Of a DNA stretch of 64,000 nucleotides, positions 8,772 through 17,740 are shown one piece after another; the first letter of the stretch is position 1, and each line of letters starts with the position of its first letter. The position numbers were made by a program, and so were the translations under genes. Where the stretch lies: NCBI GenBank assembly GCA_963733905.1, contig CAVTEU010000018.1, positions 186,001-250,000 on the forward strand. The letters are read 5' to 3'. The notes below the pieces were generated by a model. The model saw only the letters and a program-made list of their open reading frames with translations, was not told the DNA's origin and did no database searches. The DNA comes from DATADW01 sp963733905. Lineage in GTDB: Bacteria > Actinomycetota > Acidimicrobiia > Spongiisociales > DATADW01.

Positions 8772-10757
8772 CCGCCACCACCCGCCCGATACCGACGACC
8801 ACCATCTTCCGCCGCCCCAAGGCGAAGACGGGTTTGCTCGGCTGGTTGACCACCGTCGACCACAAGAAGATCGGGATCATGTACGGGTACACGGCCTTCA
8901 TCTTCTTCATCGTCGGAGGACTCGAGGCCCTGCTGCTCCGGATCCAGCTCTCCTCGGCGGATGCCACCTTCCTGACCGCGGACCAATACAACGCCATGTT
9001 CACCATGCACGGCACCACGATGATCTTCCTCTTCGTGATGCCGGTCGGCGCCGCCTTCTTCAACTATCTGCTGCCTCTGATGATCGGCGCCCGGGATGTC
9101 GCCTTCCCCCGGCTCAATGCGCTGAGCTATTGGATCTTCCTCTTCGGCGGGATCTTCCTCTACTCGTCCTTCATCTTCGGGACGGCGCTGGCGCCGACCG
9201 GGGGCAACCTCGACCCGATCGATGCCGGCGCCTTGTTGAACGGGAGCCCCAACGGCGGGTGGTTCGGGTATCAGCCAAACGCCGGACCCACCTACTCGGT
9301 GGGCACCGCTCTGGACTACTGGGCGCTCGGGCTCCAGATCCTCGGGCTCGCATCGCTGATCTCGGCGGTGAACTTCATCACCACCATCCTCAACCTGCGG
9401 GCCAGAGGGATGCGGCTGCTGCGGATGCCGGTGTTCGTGTGGATGACGATGATCGTCGCCTTCCTGCTGCTGTTCTCGCTCCCCATCATCGCCGTCGCGC
9501 TGTTCATGGTCACCGGCGACCGGCAGTTCGGCACGGTGTTCTTCCAACCCGCCGAAGGCGGGAGCGCCATGCTCTGGCAGCACCTGTTCTGGCTGTTCGG
9601 CCATCCGGAGGTCTACATCCTCATCCTCCCCGCGATGGGGATCGTCTCCGAGGTGCTCCCGGTGTTCAGTCGAAAGCCGCTGTTCGGATATGCCGCCGTC
9701 GTGTTTGCCGGCGCCGCCATCGCCTTCCTCGGCTTCGGGGTGTGGGCCCACCACATGTTCTCCTCGGGCATCGGCACCGTCGCCCAAGCGGCGTTCGGGC
9801 TGTCGACGATGACCATCGCCATCCCCACCGGCATCAAGATCTTCAACTGGTTGGGGACGATGTGGCTGGGGAGAATCCGATTGCAAACACCCATGTTGTT
9901 CGCCATCGGTTTCGTGGCCATGTTCGTCATCGGCGGTCTGTCCGGCGTCACCCACGCGGTCGTGCCCGCCGACTGGCAGCAGACCGACACCTACTACGTG
10001 GTGGCGCACTTCCATTACGTCCTCTTCGGCGGCGCGGTGTTCGGGATCTTCTGCCGGGCTCTATTACTGGTTCCCCAAGTTCTCCGGTCGGATGTTCTCC
10101 GAACGCCTGGGCAAGCTCCATTTCTGGTTGATGTTCATCGGGTTCAACCTGACGTTCGGCCCGATGCACTGGCTGGGTTTGCAGGGAATGGTGCGTCGCA
10201 CCTGGCGTTACCCCGCCGACTACGGGTTCGAGTTCTGGAACCAGGTGGTGACCGCGGGGGCATTCCTCATCGCGGTCTCGATCGCGATCTTCATGGTGAA
10301 CTGGTCGATGTCGCGCCGCCGGGGTGCGATCGCCCCGATGGACCCCTGGGATGCCCGCACCCTGGAATGGTCGATCCCGTCACCACCACCCGAGTACAAC
10401 TTCGGGGTGGAGCCGGTGGTCCACTCGCTCGACGACTTCTGGCACCAGAAGTACACAGAGGGCGAGGATGGCCGACCGGTCAGGAACGAGGACGCCGACG
10501 AGTTGATGGCCCGTTTGGAGAGAGACGGCACCGACCCGCCCCAGCCGATCCACCTCCCGGCCTCCTCCTACTTCCCGTTTGTCATGGCCGCCGGGCTGCC
10601 GCTGATCGCCTACGGGATCGTCTACCACACCCTGCCGTGGGGAATCCCGCTCATCGTCATCGGTGCCATCGTCACCATGGCCGGAGCCTTCGGGTGGGCG
10701 GTCGAGCCCGCCGAGGAGGAGGAGCCCCACGACGTCGAGCACGCCGGGGCCCATTGA
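8768..10757 (+). CDS. ctaD: cytochrome c oxidase subunit I (frameshifted)
   Basis: Catalytic heme-copper subunit (O2 reduction, proton pumping), about 662 residues. Visible landmarks are the low-spin heme His region in YNAMFTMHGTTMIFLF, the CuB/Tyr crosslink site HLFWLFGHPEVYILILPAMG, the HH pair in GVWAHHMF, and YYVVAHFHYVLFGGAVFG with the heme a3/a ligands. HPEVYI marks a type A oxidase. A +1 shift near 10052 splits it; the rest is WFPKFSGRMFSERLGKLHFW onward. The C-terminal 100 or so residues carry two more helices (FPFVMAAGLPLIAYGIVYH, IPLIVIGAIVTMAGAFGWAV), an extension seen in some caa3 enzymes. It overlaps ctaE by one base. Confidence 0.95.
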
Positions 10758-11384
10758 TGGCCGAGCTCACCCCCGAGATGACCTCTGAGATGGGCGAGGT
10801 CCACGAAAGCCACGCCCACGAGGGAACCGGTGTCGACAACCGCAAGCTCGGGATGTGGGTGTTCCTCTCCTCCGAGTTCCTCTTCTTCGGGGCCCTCATC
10901 ACCAACTACCTGCTGTTCAAGAACCGGCCCGGCTTCCCCGCCCCCTACCCCCGAGAGCTGTACGACATCCCCTTCACCTCGGTGAGCTCGTTCGTGCTGC
11001 TGATGAGCTCGCTCACCATGGTGCTCGGTCACAGCGCCCTGGAGCGAGACGACCAACAGGGGGTGCGTACCTGGCTGGCGGCCACCGCGCTGCTCGGTGC
11101 CACGTTCCTCGGCGGGCAGTTCTTCGAGTTCAGCGAGTTCATCGCAGAGGGACATGACGCTTTCCACCAACCCGGCGGCGTCGAGCTTCTACCTGCTCAC
11201 CGGATTCCACGGGATCCACGTCGCCATCGGCGTGCTGATGCTGTTCTCGCTGTTCGGCATCTCGCTGCGCTACGACCGGCTGAGCGAGCATCGAGGCCTC
11301 AACGTCGAGCTCGTCGGCCTTTACTGGCACTTCGTCGACATCATCTGGATCGTCATCTTCACTCTCGTCTACCTGATTCCATGA
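10757..11384 (+). CDS. ctaE: cytochrome c oxidase subunit III (frameshifted)
   Basis: Membrane subunit III of the oxidase, about 208 residues. Family segments are NRKLGMWVFLSSEFLFFGALI, SSFVLLMSSLTMVLG, ATALLGATFLGGQFFEFSEF, and, after a +1 shift near 11150 (an extra A after GGG), FYLLTGFHGIHVAIGVLML and LYWHFVDIIWIVIFTLVYLIP. The His-Gly-x-His block and the final WHFVDIIW are diagnostic. The TGATG overlap with ctaD and the seven-base gap to ctaF show one operon. Confidence 0.93.
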
Positions 11385-11391
11385 GGGACGA

Positions 11392-11707
11392 ATGACCGAC
11401 TCAGACACCAGGGCCCACACCTACCCCTCCCCCAAGCTGTACGTCCGGATCGCCATCTTGCTGGCCATCATGACCGCGGTCGAAGTTGGCCTGTACTACC
11501 TGGAGCCGGTGGTCGGGGGCGCTGGTCATCCCCTTCCTGCTGATCCTCTCTGCGCTCAAGTTCATCATCGTCATCGGGTACTACATGCACCTCCGCTTCG
11601 AGCCGGCCACTCTGAGCCGCTTCTTCGCGTTCGGCTTCGTGCTGGCGATAAGCCTCTACGCCATCGTGCTCGCCGTGTTCGGGGTTCTGGCGGTGGCGAT
11701 CGGGTGA
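11392..11707 (+). CDS. ctaF: cytochrome c oxidase subunit IV family protein (frameshifted)
   Basis: Small oxidase subunit of about 104 residues with three hydrophobic helices: LYVRIAILLAIMTAVEVGLYY, LVIPFLLILSALKFIIVIGYY (with the family's KF-x(5-7)-YMHLRFEP end), and FGFVLAISLYAIVLAVFGVLA. A run of five G near 11515 carries one extra base, which splits the frame. The YYMHLRFE motif is typical of prokaryotic subunit IV (PF03626). It follows ctaE and overlaps the start of ctaG (GTGA). The symbol ctaF follows Bacillus usage. Confidence 0.85.
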
Positions 11708-12526
11708 CGCCGGTCCCCGCCTTCGCCGCCCACGTGGATGTGTGGTTGGTGCTCGGCGGTCTGATCGCCATCTACCTGTACGCGGTGATCAGGGTCGGGC
11801 CGCTGATGGTCGAGAAGGGATCAAGAGCCGCCACCGGGAAACAGATCGGCTCGTTCCTCGCCGGAGTGGGTGTCCTCTGGCTGGCGTCCGACTGGCCGGT
11901 CCACGACATCGCCGAGCAGTCGCTCTACTCGGTCCACATGGCGCAGCACATGGCCATCACCCTCGTCGCTCCTCCGCTCTTGCTCGCCGGAACGCCGCGC
12001 TGGCTGGCGGAGGTGCTGATCCCAAAGCGCGTCCTGCCGTTTGTCCGCGCCATATGTGCCCCGGTCCCGGCGCTGCTCATTTCGATCGCCGTTCTCATCT
12101 TCACCCATTGGCCGGCGGTGGTCACCCTGGCGGTCACCTCGGGCCCGGCACATTTCGCGCTCCACGCCCTGGCGCTGGCCAGCGCGATCGTGATGTGGAT
12201 GCCGATCCTCAGCCCGACCCCCTTGATCCCCCGTGCCCGGCCCCTCGTCCAGATCGGCTACCTCTTCGCCCAGTCGATCATCCCGACCATCCCCGCCTCG
12301 TTCCTCACCTTCGGGACACGAGCCGCTCTACCGGGTCTACGGCGACGCCGCCGAGATCTGGGGCATCTCGGCGGTCACCGACCAGACGATGGCCGGGTTG
12401 CTCATGAAGATCGGCGGCGGCCTCCTCCTGTGGGGATGGATCGCGGTCATCTGGTTCCGCTGGTACCGGGACGAGCAGACCTGGGAGCGGCTGGAACGGG
12501 AGCTGCGGCGCCCCACCGTCTCCTGA
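11704..12526 (+). CDS. ctaG: caa3 oxidase assembly protein CtaG (frameshifted)
   Basis: Polytopic membrane protein of about 273 residues from the caa3-type CtaG family, needed for oxidase maturation. Motifs are LASDWPVHDIAEQSLYSVHMAQHM with the conserved His pairs, LLLAGTPRWLAE, HWPAVVTLA, HFALHALALASAIVMWMPIL, and FLTFGHEPLYRVY followed by WGISAVTDQTMAGLLMKIGGG. An extra A after GGG near 12318 breaks the frame. It starts at GTG inside the ctaF stop. This is unrelated to the copper chaperone that shares the CtaG name in proteobacteria. Confidence 0.88.
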
Positions 12527-12837
12527 GCCGAGCCACCCGGCTCGCCGCCGGGATTGCGTTGACGATCGTCGTCGCCTGCTCCGGGCAGACCACGGTGGTC
12601 GGCAGTGTCATCGAGGTCGACGGCGATCTCAGCACCGTCGAGTCGTTCACCATGGTGACCGAGGACGGTGAGACACTGACCTTCGAGCCCGATCCCTTCG
12701 GCCGCTACCCCTTCCCCCTGCCGCACCTGCGCGAGCACCTGGTGAGCGGCCAGCAACTTCGAGTCGACTACCGCCCTGCCGAGGATGGGACGCTGGTGGC
12801 GGTGGCCCTAGACGATGCCGACGGCGGCCACGGCTGA
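12523..12837 (+). CDS. small putative lipoprotein
   Basis: About 104 residues that begin with a hydrophobic leader ending in a lipobox-like TIVVACSG. The rest is a small beta-rich domain (VVGSVIEVDGDLSTVESFTM, YPFPLPHLREHLVSG, LRVDYRPAEDGTLVAVALDD) resembling an OB-type or DUF5666-like fold, but I cannot name a family. No ATG or GTG is in frame near the leader; a CTG at 12523 overlaps the ctaG stop in the same style as the upstream genes, and a TTG at 12559 would lose most of the signal. The 3' end overlaps the convergent membrane gene by 30 bases. Confidence 0.55.
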   Translation: MSRATRLAAGIALTIVVACSGQTTVVGSVIEVDGDLSTVESFTMVTEDGETLTFEPDPFGRYPFPLPHLREHLVSGQQLRVDYRPAEDGTLVAVALDDADGGHG

Positions 12838-14032
12838 CGCCTCCGCAGGCTCCTCGGCACCCTCCTCACCACCGCCAAGGGCGCCGGCGACGACGACGAT
12901 GAGCACAACAACCGCCAGGATCCCGGCTGCGGCCGCCAGCAACTCGCCGAGTGAGAGCCGCACGTTGGGCCTCGAGGCGGTCAGCCCGGCGAAGGCGAGG
13001 ATGCCGCCGGCTACCACGATGGCGAGAAGCGGGGCGGCAACGTGGTAGGCGAGGAAGAGGCTCCCCAGCGCAACCACGATCAGTGCGAGGACGGCGATGG
13101 CGGCCAGGGGGACGCCGACCCCGGTTGACAGCCGCCGCCGGACCGCGGTCGATTCGTCGGCCGCCTCGGCGTCGAGACCGACGGGGACGGCGAGCACCTG
13201 GACCACGGCCGCGGTGATCATCCCCAAGACAGCGCCGCCGAAGAGCACCAGCAGCAACCCCGACCGCACTCCGATCTGGACGATGGTCTCGTCGGCCTCT
13301 GAGGGCTGCCCGGCCAAGTTGAGCAGGAGCGCAGCTCCAACGACTCCGACCAGCAAACCGGTGACACCACCGACCAATGCCGCGATGCCGGCCCGTCCTT
13401 CCATGCGCATGTCCGGGCGGAACCACGCCGGGACGATCCGCACCGCCAACCCCACAAGGGCACCGAAGATCAGTGAGATGACGGCACCGACAATCACCAC
13501 GGGGAGGGCCGTTACCTCGATCGCCGGGCGAAAGGCGCCTGGCTCGCCGACAAGGGTCACCTTGTCGACGACGAGCGGTGTCACCGCCACCGCGGCGACG
13601 ATCCCCAATGCGGCACCCGCCAACCCGCCCACTCCGGCCGCCCAACGCAGCCGCTCGGAAACCGGCGCCGCCACCAGGTCCTCGTCTTCCTCGACAACGG
13701 TTCGCACCGGGGCGGGTACCAGCGCCGCAGTCGCCGCGGCTGCAGCCGGCGGTGCCTCCGCCACCGGCTCGGGGGAGGCCGCCGGTTCTGGGGCGGCCGC
13801 CTCATCGGGCGATGTCTCCGGCTCACGCTCGGGCTCTGGCTCCGGCCCAGACTCGGCCGGCCCAGCCTCGGCGGGAGCCGCCGCGCTCGGCCACCGAACC
13901 GCCGCCCGCCCATGCCGCCAGAACCTCGTCGACGGTGGTCCCCGATGCCTGCGCCCGAGCGGCCGCCGAGCGCTGCACGATCGCCTCGGGTGCATTGAGC
14001 GCTCGCGCCGCCGCCTCGAGGTTCTCGCTCAT
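12808..14032 (-). CDS. membrane protein with Pro/Glu/Ala-rich linker (frameshifted)
   Basis: About 407 residues. An N-terminal helical module (ENLEAAARALNAPEAIVQRS, GTTVDEVLAAWAG) resembles small subunit-binding or SAP-like motifs. A long Glu/Pro/Ala-rich linker follows (residues 50-110), then seven or eight hydrophobic helices from about residue 130 to the end. No catalytic motif is seen and I do not recognise the family. A +1 shift near 13895 separates the N-terminal module from the rest. Three residue types make up most of the linker, so a stretch of biased composition, not transfer, explains its odd look. The gene faces the cta block and diverges from the gene at 14119. Confidence 0.65.
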
Positions 14033-14118
14033 CGACGGGGAGCATAGCCAGGGGGTCACCCACTGCCCCGGGCACGAAACGGTCCCGGGACGGTCGCGGA
14101 AAGGGCATACTTGGAGCG

Positions 14119-15036
14119 ATGGAACAGCGCAGCACCGCCCGCCAGAACGAGGTTCCGAAGGTGGGCGGTGGCTCCGTCGACGAGCGGCTCCACCGGCTCA
14201 GCCCCGACACCGCACAGCGGGTGTTGGAGCGCGCCATCGCCGAGCACGCACCGGATGACCCCGGACTCACCCGGTCGGACCTGCTCCGCATCGCTCAAGA
14301 GCTGGACATCGATCCGGCCGTGGTCGAGCGGGCGCTCGCCGAGGAGTTGTCAACCAGCCCCGAGGCTGGACGGGTGGGGTTGCTCGCTCGGATCACCGGG
14401 CTCGGGCATCTGCACCAGCGCCGCATGAGCGACCGTCCGGTGCCTTGGCTCGAGCGCGCCGCAGTCTCCTGGCTGGCCGGCGAGGAGGGTCTGCGCCTCC
14501 AGCGCCGCACCAGCGATGGCGCGGTTTGGATCGCCGACGGACGACTCACCGCCCGGCTGCGGCTCGGGTTGCACCTCACCAAGGGGACGCGAACCCTCCG
14601 GACAGCCGACCGTGTCATCCTCGACGTACGGACGCTCGGCGGGGGGCGGAGCGTGGTCGACATCAGGGCGGACGCTGCCGGGCTCCTCGGCAAGGGACGT
14701 ACCGTCGCCCTGGCGGGCACCGCAGCAGCTGTGGTGCTCTTCCTGGTCGGTTGGATGGCAGGGGCGGTGGGAGACGCCGCCGGAGCCGGGATCCTGCTGG
14801 CCATGGTCTCGTGGACGGCCACCGTGGTGACATTGCGGGGGTGGGGGCGCCGGCTACGCGCCGCCCTGACGACCGCGGTCGAGGTGATCAGCTCACCCGC
14901 TGCCCATCCCTGGAAGCCGGCCCTAACCTGGGCTCACGACCGAGAGGAGGACTCGATGAAGAAAGCCCTGTTGATCCTCAGCATCCTGGGAGTCATTGCT
15001 CTCATCGCCTGGAAGATGATGGAGGAGACCGAGTAG
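14119..15036 (+). CDS. hypothetical membrane-anchored protein
   Basis: 305 residues, function unknown. The N-terminal 80 residues are charged helices (DERLHRLSPDTAQRVLERAIAE, LLRIAQELDIDPAVVERALAEE) that look like a small DNA- or protein-binding bundle. A middle domain (WLAGEEGLRLQRRTSDGAVWI, VILDVRTLGGGRSVVDIRAD) is beta-rich. Two helices follow (VALAGTAAAVVLFLVGWMAG, AGAGILLAMVSWTATVVTL). The last 26 residues form a third helix that also has its own start signal, listed separately at 14956. It is divergent from the 12808-14032 membrane gene. Confidence 0.6.
   Translation: MEQRSTARQNEVPKVGGGSVDERLHRLSPDTAQRVLERAIAEHAPDDPGLTRSDLLRIAQELDIDPAVVERALAEELSTSPEAGRVGLLARITGLGHLHQRRMSDRPVPWLERAAVSWLAGEEGLRLQRRTSDGAVWIADGRLTARLRLGLHLTKGTRTLRTADRVILDVRTLGGGRSVVDIRADAAGLLGKGRTVALAGTAAAVVLFLVGWMAGAVGDAAGAGILLAMVSWTATVVTLRGWGRRLRAALTTAVEVISSPAAHPWKPALTWAHDREEDSMKKALLILSILGVIALIAWKMMEETE
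14956..15036 (+). CDS. possible 26-residue membrane peptide from an internal start
   Basis: Inside the 3' end of the preceding frame, GAGGAGG stands six bases before an ATG. The peptide begins MKKALLILSILGVIALIAW and ends KMMEETE. That shape (Lys-Lys start, one helix, charged tail) is common for actinobacterial single-span micropeptides. Either the upstream frame is extended by a missed stop, as many genes here carry indels, or the peptide is made from an in-frame internal start. Confidence 0.35.
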   Translation: MKKALLILSILGVIALIAWKMMEETE

Positions 15037-15039
15037 GGA

Positions 15040-15984
15040 TCAACCCACCCGGTCGGTGACAACCCGCAGATCGGCACGGTCGCTCAGAAAGACGTTCACC
15101 GCCCTTGCGATCTCCTCGTAGTGCGTCAGCGGCGCCTCGTGACGGGCATCCAACTCGACCACCTTGGCGTCTCGAATGAGCGCCGCCAGTCGGTACTGGG
15201 CGGCCACCGGCATCAACTGGTCGTGAGCCGTGATCATGACCAGCGCCGGCTGTTCCAGTCGGCCGATCCAGCGGGTGCTGTCGAACGAGAGGGCGGCGAA
15301 ACCCGACAGCCAATAGAGGTCGGGGTCACGGCTCATCTGGTGGCCCCACATCCAACGCTGGTGTCGCGGCTGTAGCGCCCCCACCCGGCCCAGGTAGTGG
15401 TACCGGGCGCGCGACAACTCCACCCGGCTGAGCCGGTCGAGCGCTCGTCCCAGGAGAAAGACGATCCGCGCCGCCCAGCGCTGGCGCGACCGAGGTGCCG
15501 GTTGGGCGGCGGTCCCGCCGAGGATCAGCTTGACGACCTTGTGGGGATGACGGTGGGCTAGCTCCTGGGCGACCATCCCGCCGAGGCTGTAACCGGCCAC
15601 GACCGCCCGGTCCACGTCCAACGCATCCATCACCTGGGCGACCTCGTCGGCCAGTCGGGACACGTCGAACCTCTCGCGCACCAACTCCGAATGCCCCGAG
15701 TTTCGGTTGTCGAGAGCGATGATCCGGTACTTCCCGTCGAGGAGCGGGATGATCCGCTGCCACACCACCACCGAATGGTCGCCCCAACCATGAATCAGGA
15801 CGACGGGCGGGCCGGCGGGGTCGCCGGCTTCGCGCAGGAACATCTCCTGATCCCCGATGAACACAGACCTCCCGGGTATCCGCATGGGCGCCTCTTGTGG
15901 CCCATCGAAGGTCGGGGGGACCTCGGGACCGAAGAGCCGCCACAGGAACCAGGCACCGAGCAGCCGGCGCATCCAGCGCATCAT
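15040..15984 (-). CDS. alpha/beta hydrolase
   Basis: Serine hydrolase fold, about 314 residues. The oxyanion segment VVLIHGWGDHS is at about residue 60. The nucleophile elbow is VAGYSLGGMVAQE, and the likely acid and His are in VMITAHDQLMPV and VVELDARHEAPL. The N-terminus MMRWMRRLLGAWFLWRLFG is hydrophobic and may anchor it to the membrane. Substrate is unknown; similar genes are annotated as esterase, lipase or C-C hydrolase. The ATG overlaps the stop of the upstream [2Fe-2S] protein (TGATG), so the two are translationally coupled. Confidence 0.85.
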   Translation of the reverse strand: MMRWMRRLLGAWFLWRLFGPEVPPTFDGPQEAPMRIPGRSVFIGDQEMFLREAGDPAGPPVVLIHGWGDHSVVVWQRIIPLLDGKYRIIALDNRNSGHSELVRERFDVSRLADEVAQVMDALDVDRAVVAGYSLGGMVAQELAHRHPHKVVKLILGGTAAQPAPRSRQRWAARIVFLLGRALDRLSRVELSRARYHYLGRVGALQPRHQRWMWGHQMSRDPDLYWLSGFAALSFDSTRWIGRLEQPALVMITAHDQLMPVAAQYRLAALIRDAKVVELDARHEAPLTHYEEIARAVNVFLSDRADLRVVTDRVG

Positions 15985-16420
15985 CAGAAACCTCGCAGTT
16001 GGTCGATGGCGAACACGTGGTCGGCGACCGGGCGACCTCCCACCAGATGCTCGTCGATGATCCGATCGATCACCTCTTCTGTCACCGAGTGGTACCACAC
16101 GCCCGTCCGGGTAGACGACGGCGATCGGACCCTGCTCGCAGACCCTCAGACAGTCTGCCTTGGTGCGAAAGCACGACTCCAGTTCCTCGTTGGGGCGTCG
16201 GCTCGGCATCCATGTCGCCTTGCCAGAGAGGCGGGGCACTGGTCAGCCCGAGCGCTTTGAGCCTGGACTTGAGGTGCTTCCACACCCGCCCCGACTCCTC
16301 ATATCCCGAGCACCGGGGGTTGGACTGCTCGGCGCAGATGAAGAGATGACGCTGTAGCCCCCCGATGGAAAGCGCCTCGGCGATGGTCTGCAGCCGATGG
16401 TCGAGATCTCGGTCGTCCAC
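15984..16420 (-). CDS. thioredoxin-like [2Fe-2S] ferredoxin (frameshifted)
   Basis: About 144 residues. The fold signature is HLFICAEQSNPRC (first Cys pair), then SCFRTKADCLRVCEQGPIAVVYPDG with the second pair, then a C-terminal helix VTEEVIDRIIDEHLVGG. This matches the thioredoxin-like ferredoxins found alone or at the end of NuoE-type subunits. Two frameshifts, near 16215 and 16100, split it. It is coupled to the downstream alpha/beta hydrolase. The redox partner is not evident from the neighbours. Confidence 0.75.
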
Positions 16421-16433
16421 AGGAAAACGGTAG

Positions 16434-17603
16434 TTATGTGCAGGAGGGGGCAGGCGACGGCCGAGACGGCAGACGGCAGACGGCAGACGGCAGCCGGCCC
16501 TGACGAGCGACGCAGTTCTCCACCTGCTTGGCTTGGTGGCGATCTGCCGGGGCCTGGTTCACTCCGAGTGAGATCCGCCCCGCTACACCGTCGGTCACTT
16601 CGCCGATCAGCGCGGCCGCCGGGGTTCCGGCGGCGACCAGTTCGGTGATCACGGCATCTACCTGGGTGGGATCGACCGCCGCCAGCAGACCACCGCTGGT
16701 CTGGGCGTCTGCCAGCAGCATCCGGTCCTCCTCTGCGAGGGACCCGAAGTCGGTGAAGCGCGATGCGGTCTCCAGGTTGCGCCGGCTTCCACCCGCGTAA
16801 ACGCCGGAGGCGACCAACCGCCTTGCGCCGGGGAGGTAGGGGACCGCACCCGCCGTCACGGTGGCGGCGGTGCCGCTGGCGCGCATCATCGCTCCCAGGT
16901 GGCCGAGCAGCCCGAACCCGGTGATGTCGGTGGCGGCCTTGACATCGTGTGCGCCAAGGACTTCGGCTGCGGAAGCATTGAGCGTGACCATCACCTCGAC
17001 TGCGATGGCCACCTCCTCTGCTGACGCCTCGGCCCTCTTGAGGCCAGTGGTGACGACCCCCGAGCCGATCGGCTTGGTCAGCACCAACCGGTCCCCGGGA
17101 CGGGCGGCACGGTTCGTCGTCAGCCGGTCCTCCTCGACAACGCCGGTGACCGCCAGCCCGTACTTGGGCTCGGGGTCATCGATCGAGTGGCCGCCGGCGA
17201 TCACGCAACCCGCCTGCTCGCAGATGGCGGCGCCGCCGTCGAGAACGCGGCCGAGAAGATCGAAGGGCAGTTCGTCGCGGGGCCAGGCAACAATCTGGAG
17301 AGCGCTCAACGGCCGGCCGCCCATGGCGTACACGTCGGAGAGGGCGTTGGCGGCAGCAATCCGGCCCCAGTCGTACGCGTCGTCGACGATGGGGGTGAAG
17401 AAGTCCACCGTCTGCACCAGCAGCTTCCCATCGAGACGGACGACCGCGGCGTCGTCTCCGGTCTCGATGCCCACCACGAGGTCGGGGTGGCTCGCCGCAG
17501 GATGGGCACGAAGCCCGGAGAGCGCCTCGCTCAGCTCGTCTTGCCCGAGCTTGCAGGCGCACCCGGCGCCGTGCGAGTACGAGGTGAGCTTCACCTCCGA
17601 CAT
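16434..17603 (-). CDS. selD: selenophosphate synthase
   Basis: Makes selenophosphate from selenide and ATP for selenocysteine or selenouridine. SYSHGAGCACKLG carries the catalytic Cys (not Sec) and Lys; GIETGDDAAVV, FFTPIVDDAYDWGRIAAANALSDVYAMGG and CVIAGGHSIDD bind Mg-ATP. The frame is clean, but at 389 residues it is some 40 longer than usual. The surplus is a C-terminal tail read through the GGCAGAC heptamer repeat (RLPSAVCRLPS). No SelA, SelB, YbbB or tRNA-Sec is in the window, so the downstream use of selenium is unknown. It is divergent from greA across a hairpin-bearing gap. Confidence 0.95.
   Translation of the reverse strand: MSEVKLTSYSHGAGCACKLGQDELSEALSGLRAHPAASHPDLVVGIETGDDAAVVRLDGKLLVQTVDFFTPIVDDAYDWGRIAAANALSDVYAMGGRPLSALQIVAWPRDELPFDLLGRVLDGGAAICEQAGCVIAGGHSIDDPEPKYGLAVTGVVEEDRLTTNRAARPGDRLVLTKPIGSGVVTTGLKRAEASAEEVAIAVEVMVTLNASAAEVLGAHDVKAATDITGFGLLGHLGAMMRASGTAATVTAGAVPYLPGARRLVASGVYAGGSRRNLETASRFTDFGSLAEEDRMLLADAQTSGGLLAAVDPTQVDAVITELVAAGTPAAALIGEVTDGVAGRISLGVNQAPADRHQAKQVENCVARQGRLPSAVCRLPSRPSPAPSCT
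16465..16493. repeat. GGCAGAC heptamer tandem repeat, locus 2
   Basis: Four units of the heptamer, inside the last codons of the selD frame. Read on the minus strand they give the tail residues RLPSAVCRLPS. The tail has no counterpart in SelD of usual length, so the repeat has probably extended or replaced the original stop. Confidence 0.75.
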
Positions 17604-17638
17604 CGCTCGGACGGTAGCCCGGGGGGCGGTTCCAACCG

Positions 17639-17685
17639 CTTTGGCGTCACTCAGCGGGGTATGGCCGCGTTTGGTGACGCCAAAG
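17639..17685. promoter_or_regulatory. inverted repeat between selD and greA
   Basis: Perfect 12-base arms CTTTGGCGTCAC (17639-17650) and GTGACGCCAAAG (17674-17685) with a 23-base loop, in the 137-base gap between two divergent genes. Because both genes start away from it, a shared operator or a leader hairpin is more likely than a terminator. No known regulator site is recognised. Confidence 0.55.
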
Positions 17686-17740
17686 GCGGGGTGCCACCCA
17701 CGCAGAACTACTCTGATCCGCTCATCGAGGTCCGGTACAC

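Noticed and set aside
8750..10015. 421-residue minus-strand open frame
   Set aside because: It is the shadow of ctaD. Composition is unlike a real protein (long Asp/Glu/Gly/His-rich runs).
17604..17740. tRNA (including tRNA-Sec) next to selD
   Set aside because: The hairpin has arms too far apart and no T-arm GGTTCGA-like motif or CCA end. It does not fold as a tRNA.
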